Below, piece after piece: positions 44,912 through 58,100 of a DNA stretch of 64,000 nucleotides. Position 1 is the stretch's first letter. Each line of letters begins with the position of its first letter. The stretch is from Polyangium mundeleinium (GTDB taxonomy: Bacteria; Myxococcota_A; Polyangia; Polyangiales; Polyangiaceae). Position numbers and translations under genes: made by a program. The notes beneath the pieces were generated by a model that saw nothing but the letters and a program-made list of their open reading frames with translations, made no database searches and was not told the DNA's origin. Location: assembly GCF_028369105.1 (NCBI RefSeq), contig NZ_JAQNDO010000001.1, positions 9,642,501 to 9,706,500 of the forward strand, given 5' to 3'.

Positions 44912-46182
44912 CCGCCGCAACGACGAAGCCCGAGGGCCATCGCCCGCTCTCCGAGGTCGATCCGGAGATCGCCGAGCTCATCCGCCGCGAGGAGCGCGCG
45001 GAGGCAGACACGATCCGGCTCATCGCGAGCGAGAACTACGTCTCGCGCGCGGTCCTCGAAGCGACGGGGTCGGTCCTGACGAACAAGTACTCGGAGGGCT
45101 ACCCGCAGAAGCGGTACTACGAGGGCCAGCAGCAGATCGATCAAGTCGAGGAGCTGGCCCGGAGCCGCATGAAGCAGGTCTTCGGGGCCGATCACGTCAA
45201 CGTGCAGCCCTACTCGGGCAGCCCCGCGAACCTCGCCGTGTACCTCGCGTTCGTGAAGCCCGGCGAGACGATCATGGGCCTCGGCCTGCCCGCGGGCGGG
45301 CACCTGACGCACGGCTGGAACGTCAGCATCACGGGCAAGTTCTTCAACAGCGTGCCCTACGGCGTGCGCGCGGACGATCACCGCATCGACATGGACCAGG
45401 TGCGCGAGCTCGCCCGGACGCACCGGCCGAAGCTCATCTGGTGCGGCACGACGGCCTACCCGCGCACGCTCGACTTCCCCGCGTTCCGCGCCATCGCGGA
45501 CGAGGTGGGCGCGATCCTCGCGGCCGACATCGCGCACATCGCGGGCCTCGTCGCGGGCGGGGCGCACCCGTCGCCGATCGGAATCTCGGACGTCGTGACG
45601 ATGACGACGCACAAGACGTTCCGCGGCCCGCGCGGCGCGGCCATCCTCTGCAAGACCGAGCATGCCGTGGCGATCGATCGCGCGGTGTTCCCGGGCCTGC
45701 AGGGCGGCCCGCACAACCACACGACGGCCGCGATCGCGGTCGCCGCGCGCGAGGCGATGGAGCCGTCGTTCAAGCAGTACGCGGCGCGCGTGGTGGAGAA
45801 CGCGCGTGTCCTCGGCGCGGCGCTCGAGGCGAAGGGCTTCCGGCTGATCACCGGCGGCACGGACAACCACCTCCTGCTCGTCGACATGACGCCGAAGAAC
45901 ATCGGCGGAAAGCCGTACGCGAAGGCGCTCGATCGCGCGGGGCTCGTGGGCAACTACAATTCGATCCCCAACGATCCGCGCAAGCCCATGGATCCGTCGG
46001 GGCTCCGCATCGGCACGCCGTCGATCTCGTCGCGCGGCATGGGTCCGAAGGAGATGGAGCTCATCGCGGGGTGGATGGCCGAGGTCGCCGACCATCCGCA
46101 GGACGAGGCGCGCATCACCCGGATCGCCGGCGAGGTGAAGGAGCTCTGCCAGGGCTTCCCCGCGCCCGGCATCGTCTCCTGA
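44908..46182 (+). CDS. glyA: Serine hydroxymethyltransferase
   Basis: 424 residues, the usual SHMT length. It converts serine plus tetrahydrofolate to glycine plus 5,10-methylene-THF with PLP. The SHMT signatures are intact: IASENYVS (35-42), PYSGSPAN, the DIAHIAGLVAGG loop and the PLP-binding Lys236 in MTTHKTFRGPRG. The ATG at 44908 overlaps the E2 stop by four bases, so the pair is translationally coupled. E2-glyA adjacency is odd: no glycine-cleavage genes are near. It ends before a good terminator. Confidence 0.97.
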   Translation: MTAATTKPEGHRPLSEVDPEIAELIRREERAEADTIRLIASENYVSRAVLEATGSVLTNKYSEGYPQKRYYEGQQQIDQVEELARSRMKQVFGADHVNVQPYSGSPANLAVYLAFVKPGETIMGLGLPAGGHLTHGWNVSITGKFFNSVPYGVRADDHRIDMDQVRELARTHRPKLIWCGTTAYPRTLDFPAFRAIADEVGAILAADIAHIAGLVAGGAHPSPIGISDVVTMTTHKTFRGPRGAAILCKTEHAVAIDRAVFPGLQGGPHNHTTAAIAVAAREAMEPSFKQYAARVVENARVLGAALEAKGFRLITGGTDNHLLLVDMTPKNIGGKPYAKALDRAGLVGNYNSIPNDPRKPMDPSGLRIGTPSISSRGMGPKEMELIAGWMAEVADHPQDEARITRIAGEVKELCQGFPAPGIVS

Positions 46183-46204
46183 CGAAAAGCCGCACAAAAA
46201 GCCG

Positions 46205-46249
46205 CGGGGGCGCCGCTCGGTTCGTCGAGCTGCGCCCCCGTCGTCTTTT
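46205..46249 (+). terminator. Rho-independent terminator after glyA
   Basis: CGGGGGCGC pairs with GCGCCCCCG, with an inner GCTCG/CGAGC stem, then GTCGTCTTTT, 22 bases after the glyA stop. Confidence 0.9.
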
Positions 46250-46279
46250 GTTTCGCCTCGATCCGAGGCGAACGTCACA

Positions 46280-47152
<873 letters not shown>

Positions 47153-47318
47153 CTATCAATCAACGCGGGGAACCCGTGAAACTTACGTCTGCCTTCCCGA
47201 CGGATTGGACGGGCGTCAAGCAACACCGGATCGCAGAAAGCCGTTTTTCGTCCCCACGCGCCCCCACGAGCCGCGCGCCGCGCCCTGCACGCCTCGTCAT
47301 AGTGAGGTAAACTACTTC

Positions 47319-47612
47319 ATGGATCAGAGGAGCGGGGGACCGAAGGGGGCGGACATTCCGCCCGGGACGTTCGCGCGCTGGTTCCTGGACGAAGAGATGA
47401 AGCCAGGCGCGGGGATGGGGATCGCGGCGGAGCGCGCCGAGTACCACCTGTGCCGGGCCATCGCGAACCTCGAACGCGGCATGCTGCGCGAGGCGCTCGA
47501 CGACGCGAACACGGCCGCGCACCTCGACGAGTCGCTCCGGGCCCGCGCGCTCATCGTGGCCCGTATCTGCATCCAGCGAGAGATGGAGGAGCTCGGCGTG
47601 CCCGACCGATGA
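47319..47612 (+). CDS. Small helical (single-TPR-like) protein
   Basis: 97 residues from the ATG at 47319, preceded by GAGG. The C-terminal two thirds read as helices of a TPR-like hairpin: AEYHLCRAIANLERGMLREALDDANTAAHLDESLRARALIVARICIQREMEEL. The N-terminus (GADIPPGTFARWFLDEEMKPG) is distinct. No signal or membrane helix, so it is probably a cytosolic partner. It lies between, and on the opposite strand from, the first of two related lipoproteins. Confidence 0.7.
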   Translation: MDQRSGGPKGADIPPGTFARWFLDEEMKPGAGMGIAAERAEYHLCRAIANLERGMLREALDDANTAAHLDESLRARALIVARICIQREMEELGVPDR

Positions 47613-47734
47613 CGAAGCCGGTCGCGCTTCGAACGGCCTCATCGGTATGTGGCCCCGCGTAGGGTTCGGGTGTATGAGCGCGACTCTGTCTCGCGCGGCG
47701 CGCATGCGCGCCCTCGAGCCTCGAGGAGGGTCCG

Positions 47735-48352
47735 ATGACGCGTTCGATGGTGTGCATGGGGGCTGCTGCGGCGGCCGTATCGATGATGGTCGTGGTGCTG
47801 GCGACGGGCTGCGGAAGCGAGCCCGAGACGCCGCCGCAGCCGGGTCCGGACGCCGGCTTCATGCCGCCGCCGCCCCCGCCGCCGCCCCCGCCGCCCCCGC
47901 CCCCGCCGACGGTGGCGGCGTGTGACTCGGTGCAGTCGCTGGCGCTGACGACGATGGTGCAGGGGCGCGAGAAGGTGGAGGCGCCCGGCATGAAGGCCGA
48001 GGGTGGGCAGCTCTGCATGGTGGTGCCCGAGGGGCAGACGGCCTCGACGCCGACGATGATGCTGGAGCCGGGCTTCTGCTACACGGTGATCGGGCAGGGC
48101 GCGGGCGGCGTGACGGAGCTCAACCTGGCGCTGACGCTCGACATGGCCACGGCGCTGCCGCCGCAGCTCGGCGCGCTCGCCGCGAATCCGACGCTCGCCG
48201 TGGACCAGGAGGCGGGTTCGTCGGCGTCGATCGGCCAGAAGACGAGCTGCTACGCGTGGCCGTGGCCGGTGCCGGCGATGGTGAAGGTCAACGCGACGGC
48301 GAAGACGGGCACGGGCCCCGTGGCTATCCAGATCTACAAGAAGAAGAAGTGA
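47735..48352 (+). CDS. Lipoprotein with polyproline linker and CYTV/CYxWPWP domain
   Basis: 205 residues; the ATG at 47735 follows GAGGAGGG. A lipoprotein signal ends at Cys26 (LATGC). A run of about 15 prolines forms the linker, followed by the ~150-residue domain shared with the 46280-47113 lipoprotein: PGFCYTVIGQGAGGV (Cys118 of CYTV region; the motif begins near 115) and CYAWPWP (172-178), ending in KKKK. The two linkers differ wholly while the domain is kept, so the domain is the conserved, functional part. Function unknown. Confidence 0.83.
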   Translation: MTRSMVCMGAAAAAVSMMVVVLATGCGSEPETPPQPGPDAGFMPPPPPPPPPPPPPPPTVAACDSVQSLALTTMVQGREKVEAPGMKAEGGQLCMVVPEGQTASTPTMMLEPGFCYTVIGQGAGGVTELNLALTLDMATALPPQLGALAANPTLAVDQEAGSSASIGQKTSCYAWPWPVPAMVKVNATAKTGTGPVAIQIYKKKK

Positions 48353-48453
48353 CGTTTCCCGCGGCGGCGCGGCTCCCCGCGAGGTGAGGGCTGCGCCGCG
48401 GTGCGGCAGATCGTTGGAGCCCCAAGCTCCTCGTTTCTGCTCTTTGGGACCAC

Positions 48454-48493
48454 AAAAAACGAACGGCCCACGCGATATCGCGGGGCCGTTCGT
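48454..48493 (-). terminator. Rho-independent terminator of the HU-family gene
   Basis: On the minus strand, ACGAACGGCC...GGCCGTTCGT is followed by TTTTT, starting about 35 bases after the HU stop. Confidence 0.88.
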
Positions 48494-48527
48494 CGCGCGC
48501 TGCTGCCGCGACGGGAGCAGCGGTTTA

Positions 48528-48866
48528 TCAGACGAGGGCGTCTTTGATCGCCTTGATCGGGCGCGCACGCACCGACTTGCTGGCGGGCTTGGCCGGGAAG
48601 GTCATCGGCTGCTTGGTGAAGGGGTTGATCCCCTGGCGGGCCTTCGTCGCCGGCCGCTTCACCACCCGGAACTTCGCGAAGCCCGGCAGCGTGAAGACGC
48701 CCGACTTCTTCAGCTCACGGTGCCCGACCGTGACCAGAGACTCGAGCACACTCTTGACCTGCTTGCGGGAGATCTCGTCCCCAGCAGCCTCCGTAATCGC
48801 CTGGATCAGAGCGCTCTTGCTCAACGACTTCTTCGCCCCGCCCCCAGCACTCTTCTTGGTCGCCAT
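48528..48866 (-). CDS. HU/IHF-family DNA-binding protein
   Basis: 112 residues; the ATG at 48866 follows GGAGG. After a short Lys/Ala/Gly N-terminal extension (MATKKSAGGGAKK), the HU fold is complete: KSALIQAITEAAGDEISRKQVKSVLESLVTVG (dimer helices), and the DNA-grasping beta arm GFAKFRVVKRPATKARQGINPFT with the conserved intercalating Pro. The C-terminus (KPASKSVRARPIKAIKDALV) extends it. It should bend and compact DNA as a dimer. It stands as its own transcription unit with a terminator. Confidence 0.95.
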   Translation of the reverse strand: MATKKSAGGGAKKSLSKSALIQAITEAAGDEISRKQVKSVLESLVTVGHRELKKSGVFTLPGFAKFRVVKRPATKARQGINPFTKQPMTFPAKPASKSVRARPIKAIKDALV

Positions 48867-49188
48867 TGCAAATTCCTCCGAGCTCCGCGTCGCGCGCGAC
48901 CCCTCGCCGCGCGCTCGGCTCGGGTGAACCATACACGGCGTGCGTCGCGAAAAAAGCGAAATCTTCGGGGGAAATAGCGATTTCGATGCGGAGAGTCGCT
49001 CTACCAGGCGTCGAACGGGCCGGAAGTAGGATGAGCCGCCGAGGAGAAGGACCACCAAAAGGCCTAAAAACAGCCTGAAAACAGGCTTCGGCGGGGGTTC
49101 GGCGTGGCGGCAGGTGTGAAGGAGGAGGAGGGCGCGCGCCGCAGGGGTTCGCGGCGCGCTGTTCCGGAAGGGCGGAAAAGAAGCTGGA
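48867..49188. other. 322-bp gap: HU upstream region and TPR-protein terminator
   Basis: The HU side (about 48930-49000) contains an AT-richer stretch suited to a promoter, with no confident -35/-10. The TPR side holds the hairpin at 49066-49088. I see no supported gene. Confidence 0.5.
49066..49088 (-). terminator. Rho-independent terminator of the giant TPR gene
   Basis: On the minus strand AGCCTG-TTTT-CAGGCT followed by GTTTTT, about 100 bases after the stop of the 49189-60222 gene. Confidence 0.82.
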
Positions 49189-52100
49189 TCAGTCGCTCGC
49201 GAGCTCGTCCGCGAGGTCGCGCGCGGCGTCGAGGTTTGCGTCCTCGGCGAGCGCCTTCTCGACGAGGAGGCGCGCCTTGCCGCGATCCCCTTGCGCAACC
49301 GCGAGCCTTCCGAGGTGGAAATACGCGAGCGCGCGGCCTCGCGACGTCGTGCCCTCGGCCGAGCCCGGCGCCGTGATCTTCATCATCGTGACCGCACGAA
49401 GCGCGCGCGAAGCGACGTCGTGATCGCCACGATCGACCGCGAGTTGACCGAGCTCGAGCGCGATGTCGGCGCTGCCTGCATCGTTCTCGAAGGCCTTCGA
49501 GAGCTGCTCGAACGCGACGTCGTCATTGCCCGACGCGCGCTCGACGTGCGCGAGCGCGCGATGCGCAGCCGCGAGCGTCCTCGACCGACGCCCCTCGTAC
49601 GCGGCGACGGCGTTCGTGGCGAGCGGGCGCGCCTCGTCGACGCGCCCCGCCCCGACATACGCCTCGGCGAGCACGATGACGGGCTCCCACGCGTCCGGCT
49701 GCCGGCGGCGCGCGTCCTCGACGAGCTCGACCGCAGCGCTCGCGCCCTCGGGCGTCGCAAGGAGCAGGCGCGCGGCGTGGAGCAGGAGCTCGACCGCGGC
49801 CGCGCCCTCGACGTTCGCCGCCGCCGAGGCAATCGAGGCCGCCGCGAGCTGGTGATCCCCCATCTCGCTTTGAGCCCCAACGAGTTCGGCGACGAGCGCG
49901 CGTTCGAGCGGGTCGATGTCGAGCGCTCGCTTCAGGACCTCGATGGCGCCCGGGAGATCCTGCTCCTTGTCGCGAAGGATCGCGGCGGCCTTGCGGAGGC
50001 AACCGACGCGATCTTCCTTGGAGGTCCGACCTTCCGCCTCGATCTGGTAGACGTCCGCGATCTTGCGGAAGTCTTCCCGCGACTCGAAGCGCTCCTTCAG
50101 CTTGGCGCCGAGGACCGCGCTCGTCGGGAACGCGCGGTAACCCGCTTCGAGGGCGCGATCCACGCCGTCCTCGTCGCCCTGCTCGGCGCGGATCGCGGCG
50201 AGCCGCTGCGCCGTCGCCTCCGCGGCCTCGCCCTTCTCGGCGCCGAGGAGTTTTTCGAGCGCGTCCGCGAGCTCCGAGGGGTCCTCGGCCTTCTCGCAGA
50301 TGCGCACGATGGCACGCAGCGCGTCGAGGTTCGTCGCGTCCCAGTCGAGGATGCCGTGGTAGGCGTCGCGGGCGCGAGCGGACTCGCCCTGCTGCTCGAG
50401 GAGCGCGCCGAGCCGCATGGAGAGCGACGCGACGCTGGCCGTGTCCTCGCGGTCCTTGGCGAGGTCGATGCGGCGCTCGAGGAGCGAGGCGAGATCCTCA
50501 AAGCGGCCCGCGGCTTCCAGCAAGCTGGAGAGCAGCGTGGCCGCCTCCTGGTTCGCGGGGTCGTCGTCGAGCAGCTCCGTGAGGGCTGAGATCGCCTCGT
50601 CGGCGCCGCCGTCACGCTTCTGCGCGAGGCGCGCGCGTTCGAGGCGCATGCGCGAGCGGTCCTCGACCGTCTCGAGCAGCGGGACGACCTGCTCGATGAC
50701 GCGCCCGAGGGCCTCGTCCTCGCCGAGGCTCCGGTAGAGATCGGCGAGCGGCCCCCAAAGGTCACGATCGGCAGGCTCACGCTCGAAGAGCTCGGCATAA
50801 AGCCGCGCCGCGCCGGCGAGATCGCCGAGTTTGTCACGGGCAATCGACGCCGACGCGAGCAGGTGGCCCCGCTCGTCGCCGGGCGCCGCCACGCGCCCTG
50901 CGCGCTCCTCGAGCGCCCGCGCCTCGGCCCAGTCCTCGGCCGCGGCGCGCACCTTGGCGAGCGCGACGAGGGCCCACAGGTCGTCCGACGTATCGGAGAC
51001 GCCCTCCTCGCGGGCAAGCGCGCGCCGCAGGACGGACTCGACGAGCGCCGTGTCCCCGAGGCCCTCGGCGACGGAGACGGCCTCGCGGTAGAGGTCGGCC
51101 CCGCGCTCGGGCGCGAGCAGGACGAGCGCGTCGACGAGCGCACGCGGGCGATCGTGCTGGCGCGCGAAGCGCTCGAAGAGCGGTGCGATCTGCGCCGCGT
51201 TCTCTTCGCGCTGGAGGCCGAGGCGGAAGATGGCCTCGGCACGATCGGGCGACGCGTCGAGCGAGAGAGCACGCTCGAGCGCGGGCACGCCGCGCGCCGC
51301 ACCCCCGGGCTCGCGCAGCGCGAGCTCGGCGAGGCGGTAGAGGCCATCGGCGAGCTCGGCCGGCGGCGCGCTCTCGCTCGCAGCGGCGATCCGCTTTTCG
51401 AGCAGAGCGATCTGCCCCTCGCGATCCCCGCGCTGCTCGCAGGAGGCTTCGAGCGCGCGCCAGACCTCGTGGATCCGGCGATCGCCCGGCCGCTCCAGCA
51501 AGAGCGCCTCGGCGCGCCGGAACGCCTCGTCCGCCTGGGCCGCGTCGCCCCCCTCACCGGAGAGCGCACGACCGAGGTGGAGGAGGAGGTCGACGAGCGG
51601 AGGATCGACCGTCGTCGCGGCGACGAGTTTACGCAGAGCGTCGAGGTACTTCTCGACCGCGCCGAGGCGACGAGCGAGCCCGAGCGCCGAGCGATGCGCG
51701 TCCCCGGAGGTCGGCCGCACGGCGAGCGCGCGGAGCCAGAGCGAGAGCGCATCCTCGGCGCGGCCGAGGTGCTGCTCATAGAGCGCAGCGAGCTCAGCGA
51801 GCACGGGCGCGAGGGCTGCAGCGTCGCCGCCCGCGCCATCGAGCCGGAGCTCGAGCGCGCGCGCGAGGAGCGCGTGGTTCTGGCGGCCACGGAGGGCTCG
51901 GATGAGGCGATCGGCCTCGTCGGGGCTCTCACGCGAAGCCTCGAACGCGGACTCCACGTGCTCGGCGGAGCGATCGGGATCGCCCTGACGATCGGCGATC
52001 TCCGCGAGCGCGATGAGCACCTCGGTGCGGGTGACGGCCGGCGAGCCCTGCTCGTCGCGCAGGCGCCGCACCATCATGAGCAGCGAGCGGTACGTGCGCT

Positions 52101-55100
52101 GCGCACGATCGAACTGGCCCTCGTCGAAGGACAGGCGCGCGAGCGCGAGCAGGATCTCCGGGTGCGTCGGATCGATCTTGAGCGCGACGTCGAGCTCGGC
52201 CAGCGCGGCCTTGCGATCACCCGACGACAGGAAGACCCGCGCCAGGTAGTAGTGCACGATCGCGCGGTCCTTCGGCCGGCGGCTGCCGTACGCGTCGATG
52301 ATCTGGCGAAGGATGTTCGAGGCCTCGTCCGAGCGGCCCGCGGCGCTCAGCGCGTCGCAGAGCGAGAGCTTGATCGCGCGATCGTCGGGCGTGAGCTGCG
52401 ACGCCTGCTCGAGCAGCGGAACGGCCGCCTCGGGCTTGTTCCGCTTCGAGAAGTGCAGGTCGGCGGCCTCGCGGAGGAGCGCCGTGCGCTTCGCGGCGTT
52501 CTCGGTGTGTGCGGCCTCGATGGCGATGAGCTCGGCGAGCGGGCCCCACGCCTCGGCCTCGCGGTAGAGGACGGAGAGGCGCGCCCGGAGCGGCGCCGGG
52601 TCGGCCACGCGGCCCTGCGCCTCTTCGAGCCGCTGCTGCGCGAGCGCGGGCTCGCCCGAGGCGATGTAGGCCTCGGCGAGGCGCAGGACGGGGTGCGGCG
52701 AGGCGTCGGCCGGCGCGTCCGCGCAGATGGTCTCGAGGACCTCTGCAGCGGCCGCGTGATCGCCGCGCGCCGTGAAGAGGCGCGCGAGCGCGTCGAGCGA
52801 AGCCATGTCGCGGTACCGCGCGGCGCGGCGGTAATCGCTGATCGCACGCGGGAGATCCCCGACGCGCGTCTCGGCGATGATCGCGGCCCTCCGCCAGAGC
52901 TCGGCGGCCGCGGTCGTGTCGCGATCGGCCTCGCGCCGCGCCGCCTGATCCTCCCAGAGCGACGCGAGCGCGCCGTGGTCACCACGCGCGCCGAAGAGCT
53001 CGGCGAGTTTGTCGACGGAGGGCGCGTGCGAGGGGCTCTCTTCGAGGTTCTTGCGGAGCGATCCGATCGCGCGATCCACCTCGCCCGACTCGACGAGCAG
53101 GAACGCGAGGTCGAGGCGCAGATCGACGCGCGCGAGGACCTCATCGGCCACGGAGATCTGGCGCTCGCGCAGGGTGAGAAGCTCGGCGCGACGGCCCTCC
53201 TTGCGATAAAGCTCTTCGAGGCGCGATCCGACGAGCTCGTCGGTCGGATCCTCGCCGAAGAGCTCCTCGTAGATCGCGATCGCCGGCTGCGCGTCGGAGA
53301 TCTCGGCGGCAGCGAGGCGGAGCGCGCGGCGGCGCGAGGGCTCGAAGGGCAGCTTCGCGCCGTCGAGGCAAAGCGCGACGACACGCACGAGGTCACCCTC
53401 TTCGCGGCAGATGCGCACGAGGACGTCGAGCGCCCATGCGGCGAAGGTGGCGGCCTCGCTGAGCGGGTCCGAGCCCTCACCGATCCAGCGCGCCTCGGCC
53501 TTCTGGAGCATGGCCTCGGCGATGCTCTTGGCGAGGCTCGGATCGCCCACGTGGTCGCTGGCGACGGTGACGGCCTCGCGGTGGAGCGGGAGCGCGTCCG
53601 CGGAGACCTCGCTGAGACGCAGCAGGGCGTCGACGAGGGGCTTGCCGGGCGCGTGGCGGCGCAGCTCGACGAGCGCCGCGAGCATCTCGGCGTTCGTCGG
53701 GTCGTACGTCAGCGCGCGCTCGATCGCGATCTCGGCGGCACGCTCGTCCCCGCGGCGATCGCGGTGCCAGAGCGCGACGCTCCACCAAAGGGCACGTGCG
53801 ACGTCGGGCGGGACGTCGCCCTGCGCCTCGATCGCCGGGAACGCCTCGGCGATGTCGGCCCAGCGATCCGCGATCGCGGCGAGGCGCAGGACCTCGGCCG
53901 AGAGCTCGGACGTCTTCACCGCGGCAAACGCGCGCCAGACGGCGTCGAACGCCGCAGCGGGGTCGTTGCGACGGTGCTCGTGCAGCGACGCGGTCTCCGC
54001 GAGGATCGCCGTACGCTCGGTGGCGGACGTCGCGGCGGCGAGGCGCGGCTCGAGCAGGTCGATGGTGCGTTGCCAGTCGCCCGAGGCCGCGTAGGCCGCC
54101 GTGAGGACACGGACGGCGGCGGCGAGGATGGGCCTGCGCGCCTCGTCGTCGAGGTCGATGAGCGAGAGCAACGATTCGAGACCAGAGAGCGCGAGGCCCC
54201 CCGGATCGGCGCAACGAATCGCGGCCTCGTAGCTCGCGACGGCCTCGGCCCACTGCGCGGTGCGATCGCGCTGCACGTCGCCGAGGCGGCGGTAGAGCTC
54301 CGCTGCGCGGGCCACGTTGCTTCCGTCATCGTCGGCCTGCGCGGCGCTCGTGCGGAGCAGCGCCACGAGATCGGGCCAGCGCGCCGCCTTTTCGAGGAGC
54401 CGGGCGAGCGCGTCGCAGCTCTCGTCGTCGGCGCCGAAACGGGCGCGCACGCCTTCCCACACGGTGATCGCACGGGCGACGTCACGGAGATCCTGATCGC
54501 AGATCGCCGCGACGCGCACGAGATCCTGCCGCGCGGCGTCGCCCTCCGTGAGCTCGGCGCGGCGCTCGAGGACCTCCGCGAGCTCGCCGAAGCGGTTCTC
54601 GGCTTCGAGGTCGAGGGCCAGGCCGCCGAGCGCGTCGAGGTCGCGCGGCTCGTCCGCGAGGCGAGCGCGATACGCCGCGATGGCGCGCGGTTTGTCGCCG
54701 AGCTCGCTCGACGCGATGCGCGCGACCTCGAGCAGCGTGGCGCGCCGGGCGTCCGGATCCTTTTCGAGGCGCGCGAGCCGTTCGAGGACCTCGCAGCGTT
54801 CCGCCGAACGGCCTTCCTCCGCGAGGAGGCGCTCGAGGTCACGCGCGGGGCCGACGACGAGCTCGGGGTGCTCGGGTTCGAGCGAGAGGATCGTCCGGCC
54901 GAGATCGATCGCGCGACCACGATCGCCGAGCTTCTCGACGTAGATCGCCGAGGCGCGGGAGAGGAGCTCGATCTTGAGCGCGCCGCCGGCGCCCTCGGAG
55001 ACCCCGACGAGGACCTCCGCGAGCCGATCGAAACGATCGACCCGCGCGGCGAGGCGCTCGAGCTCGGCGCGGTGGCTCGGCTCGGCGGGCTCCAGCGCGA

Positions 55101-58100
55101 CGAGCGCCGCGAGGCTCTCCAACGCGCCCGCCGGGTCGTCGAGAACGTCGGCGCGCAGAGAGACGATCTCGCGCAAAAGCGCACCGCGCGCGGCCGGATC
55201 GACCGCGGCTTCGAGGCGAACGGAGAGCACGCGCGCGAGGTCCTCATGGCGCTCCTCGCTGCGGTAGCGTTGTTCGAGGACGACGGCCGCGCGCTGGCGG
55301 GCCGTATTCTCGGCCTCCGCGCTCGGCCGGATGGAGAGCGGCTCGGCCGAGCCAGTGGCGGCGAGGACACGCTCCAGCAAGTCGAGCGCCTCGGCGCGTG
55401 ACGGCTCGACATTGAGCATCTCCTCGACGACGCGGAAGGCGGCGTCGGGCTCGACGACGCCTTCGAGCCAGAGCGTGGCGATTCGCGCGCGGAGCTTCTG
55501 CGCCGCCTCGACGTCGAGCGAGGCGAGCTCGTGCGAGAGCAGATCGATGAGCGGGCGGTGACGGCCGAGGCGCTCGTAGAGGCGCTCGAGCGAGGTGCGG
55601 ATCTTCTTGTCGCGCGGCTTGAGCGGCAGGAGCTGCTCCAGGTACTGCACGGCGCGATCCGGATCGCCGGCCAGATCCTTCGCCGACTCGGCCGCGTCCT
55701 CCAGAAGCTCGACGCGCGCGAACTTGTCGTCGGTGCGCTCGATGGCCTGGTCGTAGAGCGAGAAGAGGTCGGCCCAGCGCTCGTTCTGGTTGTAGGCGAG
55801 CTTCAAGCGCTCGAACGCCCACAGCGCGTCGGGGGCGACGTCGACGACCCGACGCAGGAGCTTCATGACGGCGTCCTGATCGTCGAAGAAGAACTCCTCG
55901 TGATAGTCGACCGAGCGTCGCCCGAGGTCGTCGAGCGTGTCGGGATCGAGCTCGCGCACGGAGTCGGATTCGAGCTTCTTGCGGTAGGCCTCGGCGACGA
56001 GATCGGGCCGGTCGGCATCGCGGCCGAGCTGCTCGGCGCGATCCCACAACGCGGCGTCGTAGGGCAGCTCCTCGACCGCGCGCACGGCGAGGTCGAGGGC
56101 CAGCTCCGGCGCGGCGCCGGGCCTGTCGAGCAGCCGCGTGAACCAGCCTGCGCGGAGATCCACGAGGTCACTCGCATCCGCGGGCGTCGCGATGAGCAGC
56201 TTGAGGATCCGCGCGGCGATCGACTCGTCGCCCGTCGTGTCGCAAGCGCGCTCCAGCATCTCGGCCGCGCGCCGGCGGGACTCTGGCCGCGCGAGCGCAC
56301 GCTCGAGGAGCACGAGCGCCCCTTCGTTGCCCGGCTCGGCTTCGAGCACCGGCTCCACCGCGGCGAGCGCCTCGTCGACCCGGCCGAGCCGATCGAGGAG
56401 GAGCGTCGCGAGCTCGAGCTCGAGCGCCGTTCGCTCCGCGCCCTCGCGCAGATCACGGCGCGCCGCGATCATGGCCGCCGCCCCCTCGACGTCGCCGACG
56501 TCGAGGAGGAGCCGGCCGCGCGCCGCGAGCGCCGCATCGTTCTGCGGATCCTGCTCCAGCACGCGAGCGTAGAGATCCGCGGCCGCGCGCGGATCCTTGA
56601 AGACGTTCTCCTCGGCCGCCGCCCACGCGAGCAGCGCCTCGATCCGACGATCGCCCTCGGCGCGTTGCAGGCGGAAACCGAGCACCCAGCGTCGATCTTC
56701 GAGCCGCGCCTGCGACGGCGGGCTCTGATCGAGGAACCCTTCGAACGCCTCGACCGCGGTCCAGGGATCCGACGCGCCCTGGATCATGCTCCGGTAGGCC
56801 GCCGCGGCGTCCTCCTGGCGATCGGGGTCGGCCGCGAGCACACGCGCGCGCGCCGCTTGGAGCGCCTCGCGCGGCCCGACGTCGAGCGCGCCCTCGTCGG
56901 CGAGGAGCGCGTCCGCCGCGCTCACGAAGCGCGTGGTCGCCTTCGCGTGGATGGCCGCGTCCTCGAACGCGAGCAGTTTGTCCGCGCGCTCCGCCGCGTC
57001 GGCCGCGGTGCGGAAGAGGACCTCGTAGACTGCGGGCAGCTTCTCCCACGCCTCGGAGCGACGGTAGAGATCGACGAGCCGCTCGGCGGCGTCACGATCG
57101 TCGGTCGAGAGCGCGAGCACACGCTCGAAGAGACGCTCGGCAAGCGCGCCGTCTCCGCCGCCGTCGGCGAGGTCGCCGGCGCGCCGGTAGTCCTCGATCG
57201 CGGCCGCCGTGTCCCCGAACGCCTCGGCCTTCAGCGCGGCGAGGTGTTCGAGCCATCGCGCCTCGGAGAGCGGGCCATCCGCGGTCGAGATGCGCCGTTC
57301 GAGCAGCACACGATAGAGATCGTTGTCGCCCGCCTTCCGCGCGAGGTCCGCGATCCGATCGAGCGTCTCGTCCGAGAGCGTCGTGCCCTCGTCGAGCAGG
57401 CTCCGGTAGTGCTGCCGCGCGCGATCGATCCAGCCGCGCGAGGCGGACAGGTTCGCCATGCGCAGCGTGATTGCTGCGCGCTCCTCCGCGTCGGCCGCGC
57501 GCTCCACGCCGCCGATCAGCGCCGCGTAGAGGCCCTCTGCGTCCGAGCCTTCCTCCAGCACGTCGAGCAGCGCTTCGTACGCGCCCCGATCCCCCGCGTC
57601 CTCCTCCAGCGCGCGACGGTAGGTCGCCGCCGCCGCGGCGAGGTCGCGCAGGCCGCGACGCTCGATCGTGCCGATGGAGTGGAAGATCTGCCGACGCCGA
57701 TCCGGATCCGTCGTCGCGGCCAGCGCGCCCTTGTACAGCGCGAGCCGCTCGTGCGCGTTGCCGTGCTTCTGCAGCAGGCTGTCGATCCGCGTGATGAGGT
57801 CGGGCGAGGACGGCTCGAAGGCGAGCGCGTTCCGAAACACGGAGAGCGCGCCGACGAAGTCACCGTAGATCGCGAGCGCCTCGCCCGTGGCCTTGGCGAG
57901 CTCCGCGATCGCCGGGTGATCGACGTTCCGGTTGCCGAGCGCCTGGATCAGGATACCGGCGCGGCGCGCGGCGTCGTCGCCCGCGAGACGCTCCACGGTC
58001 GACAGCCACTCCGGCACGTCGTCGGCCATGTCGTTCGTCGCGATGCGCAGGCCGAGGCCCGCGAACAGCAGCGCGCGCTTCGCGTCCCCGAGATCCCCCT

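Noticed and set aside
48353-48427. GC-rich inverted repeat after the 47735 lipoprotein gene
   Set aside because: CCGCGGCG/CGCCGCGG pairing is present, but composition makes it likely by chance and there is no T-run; not called as a terminator.
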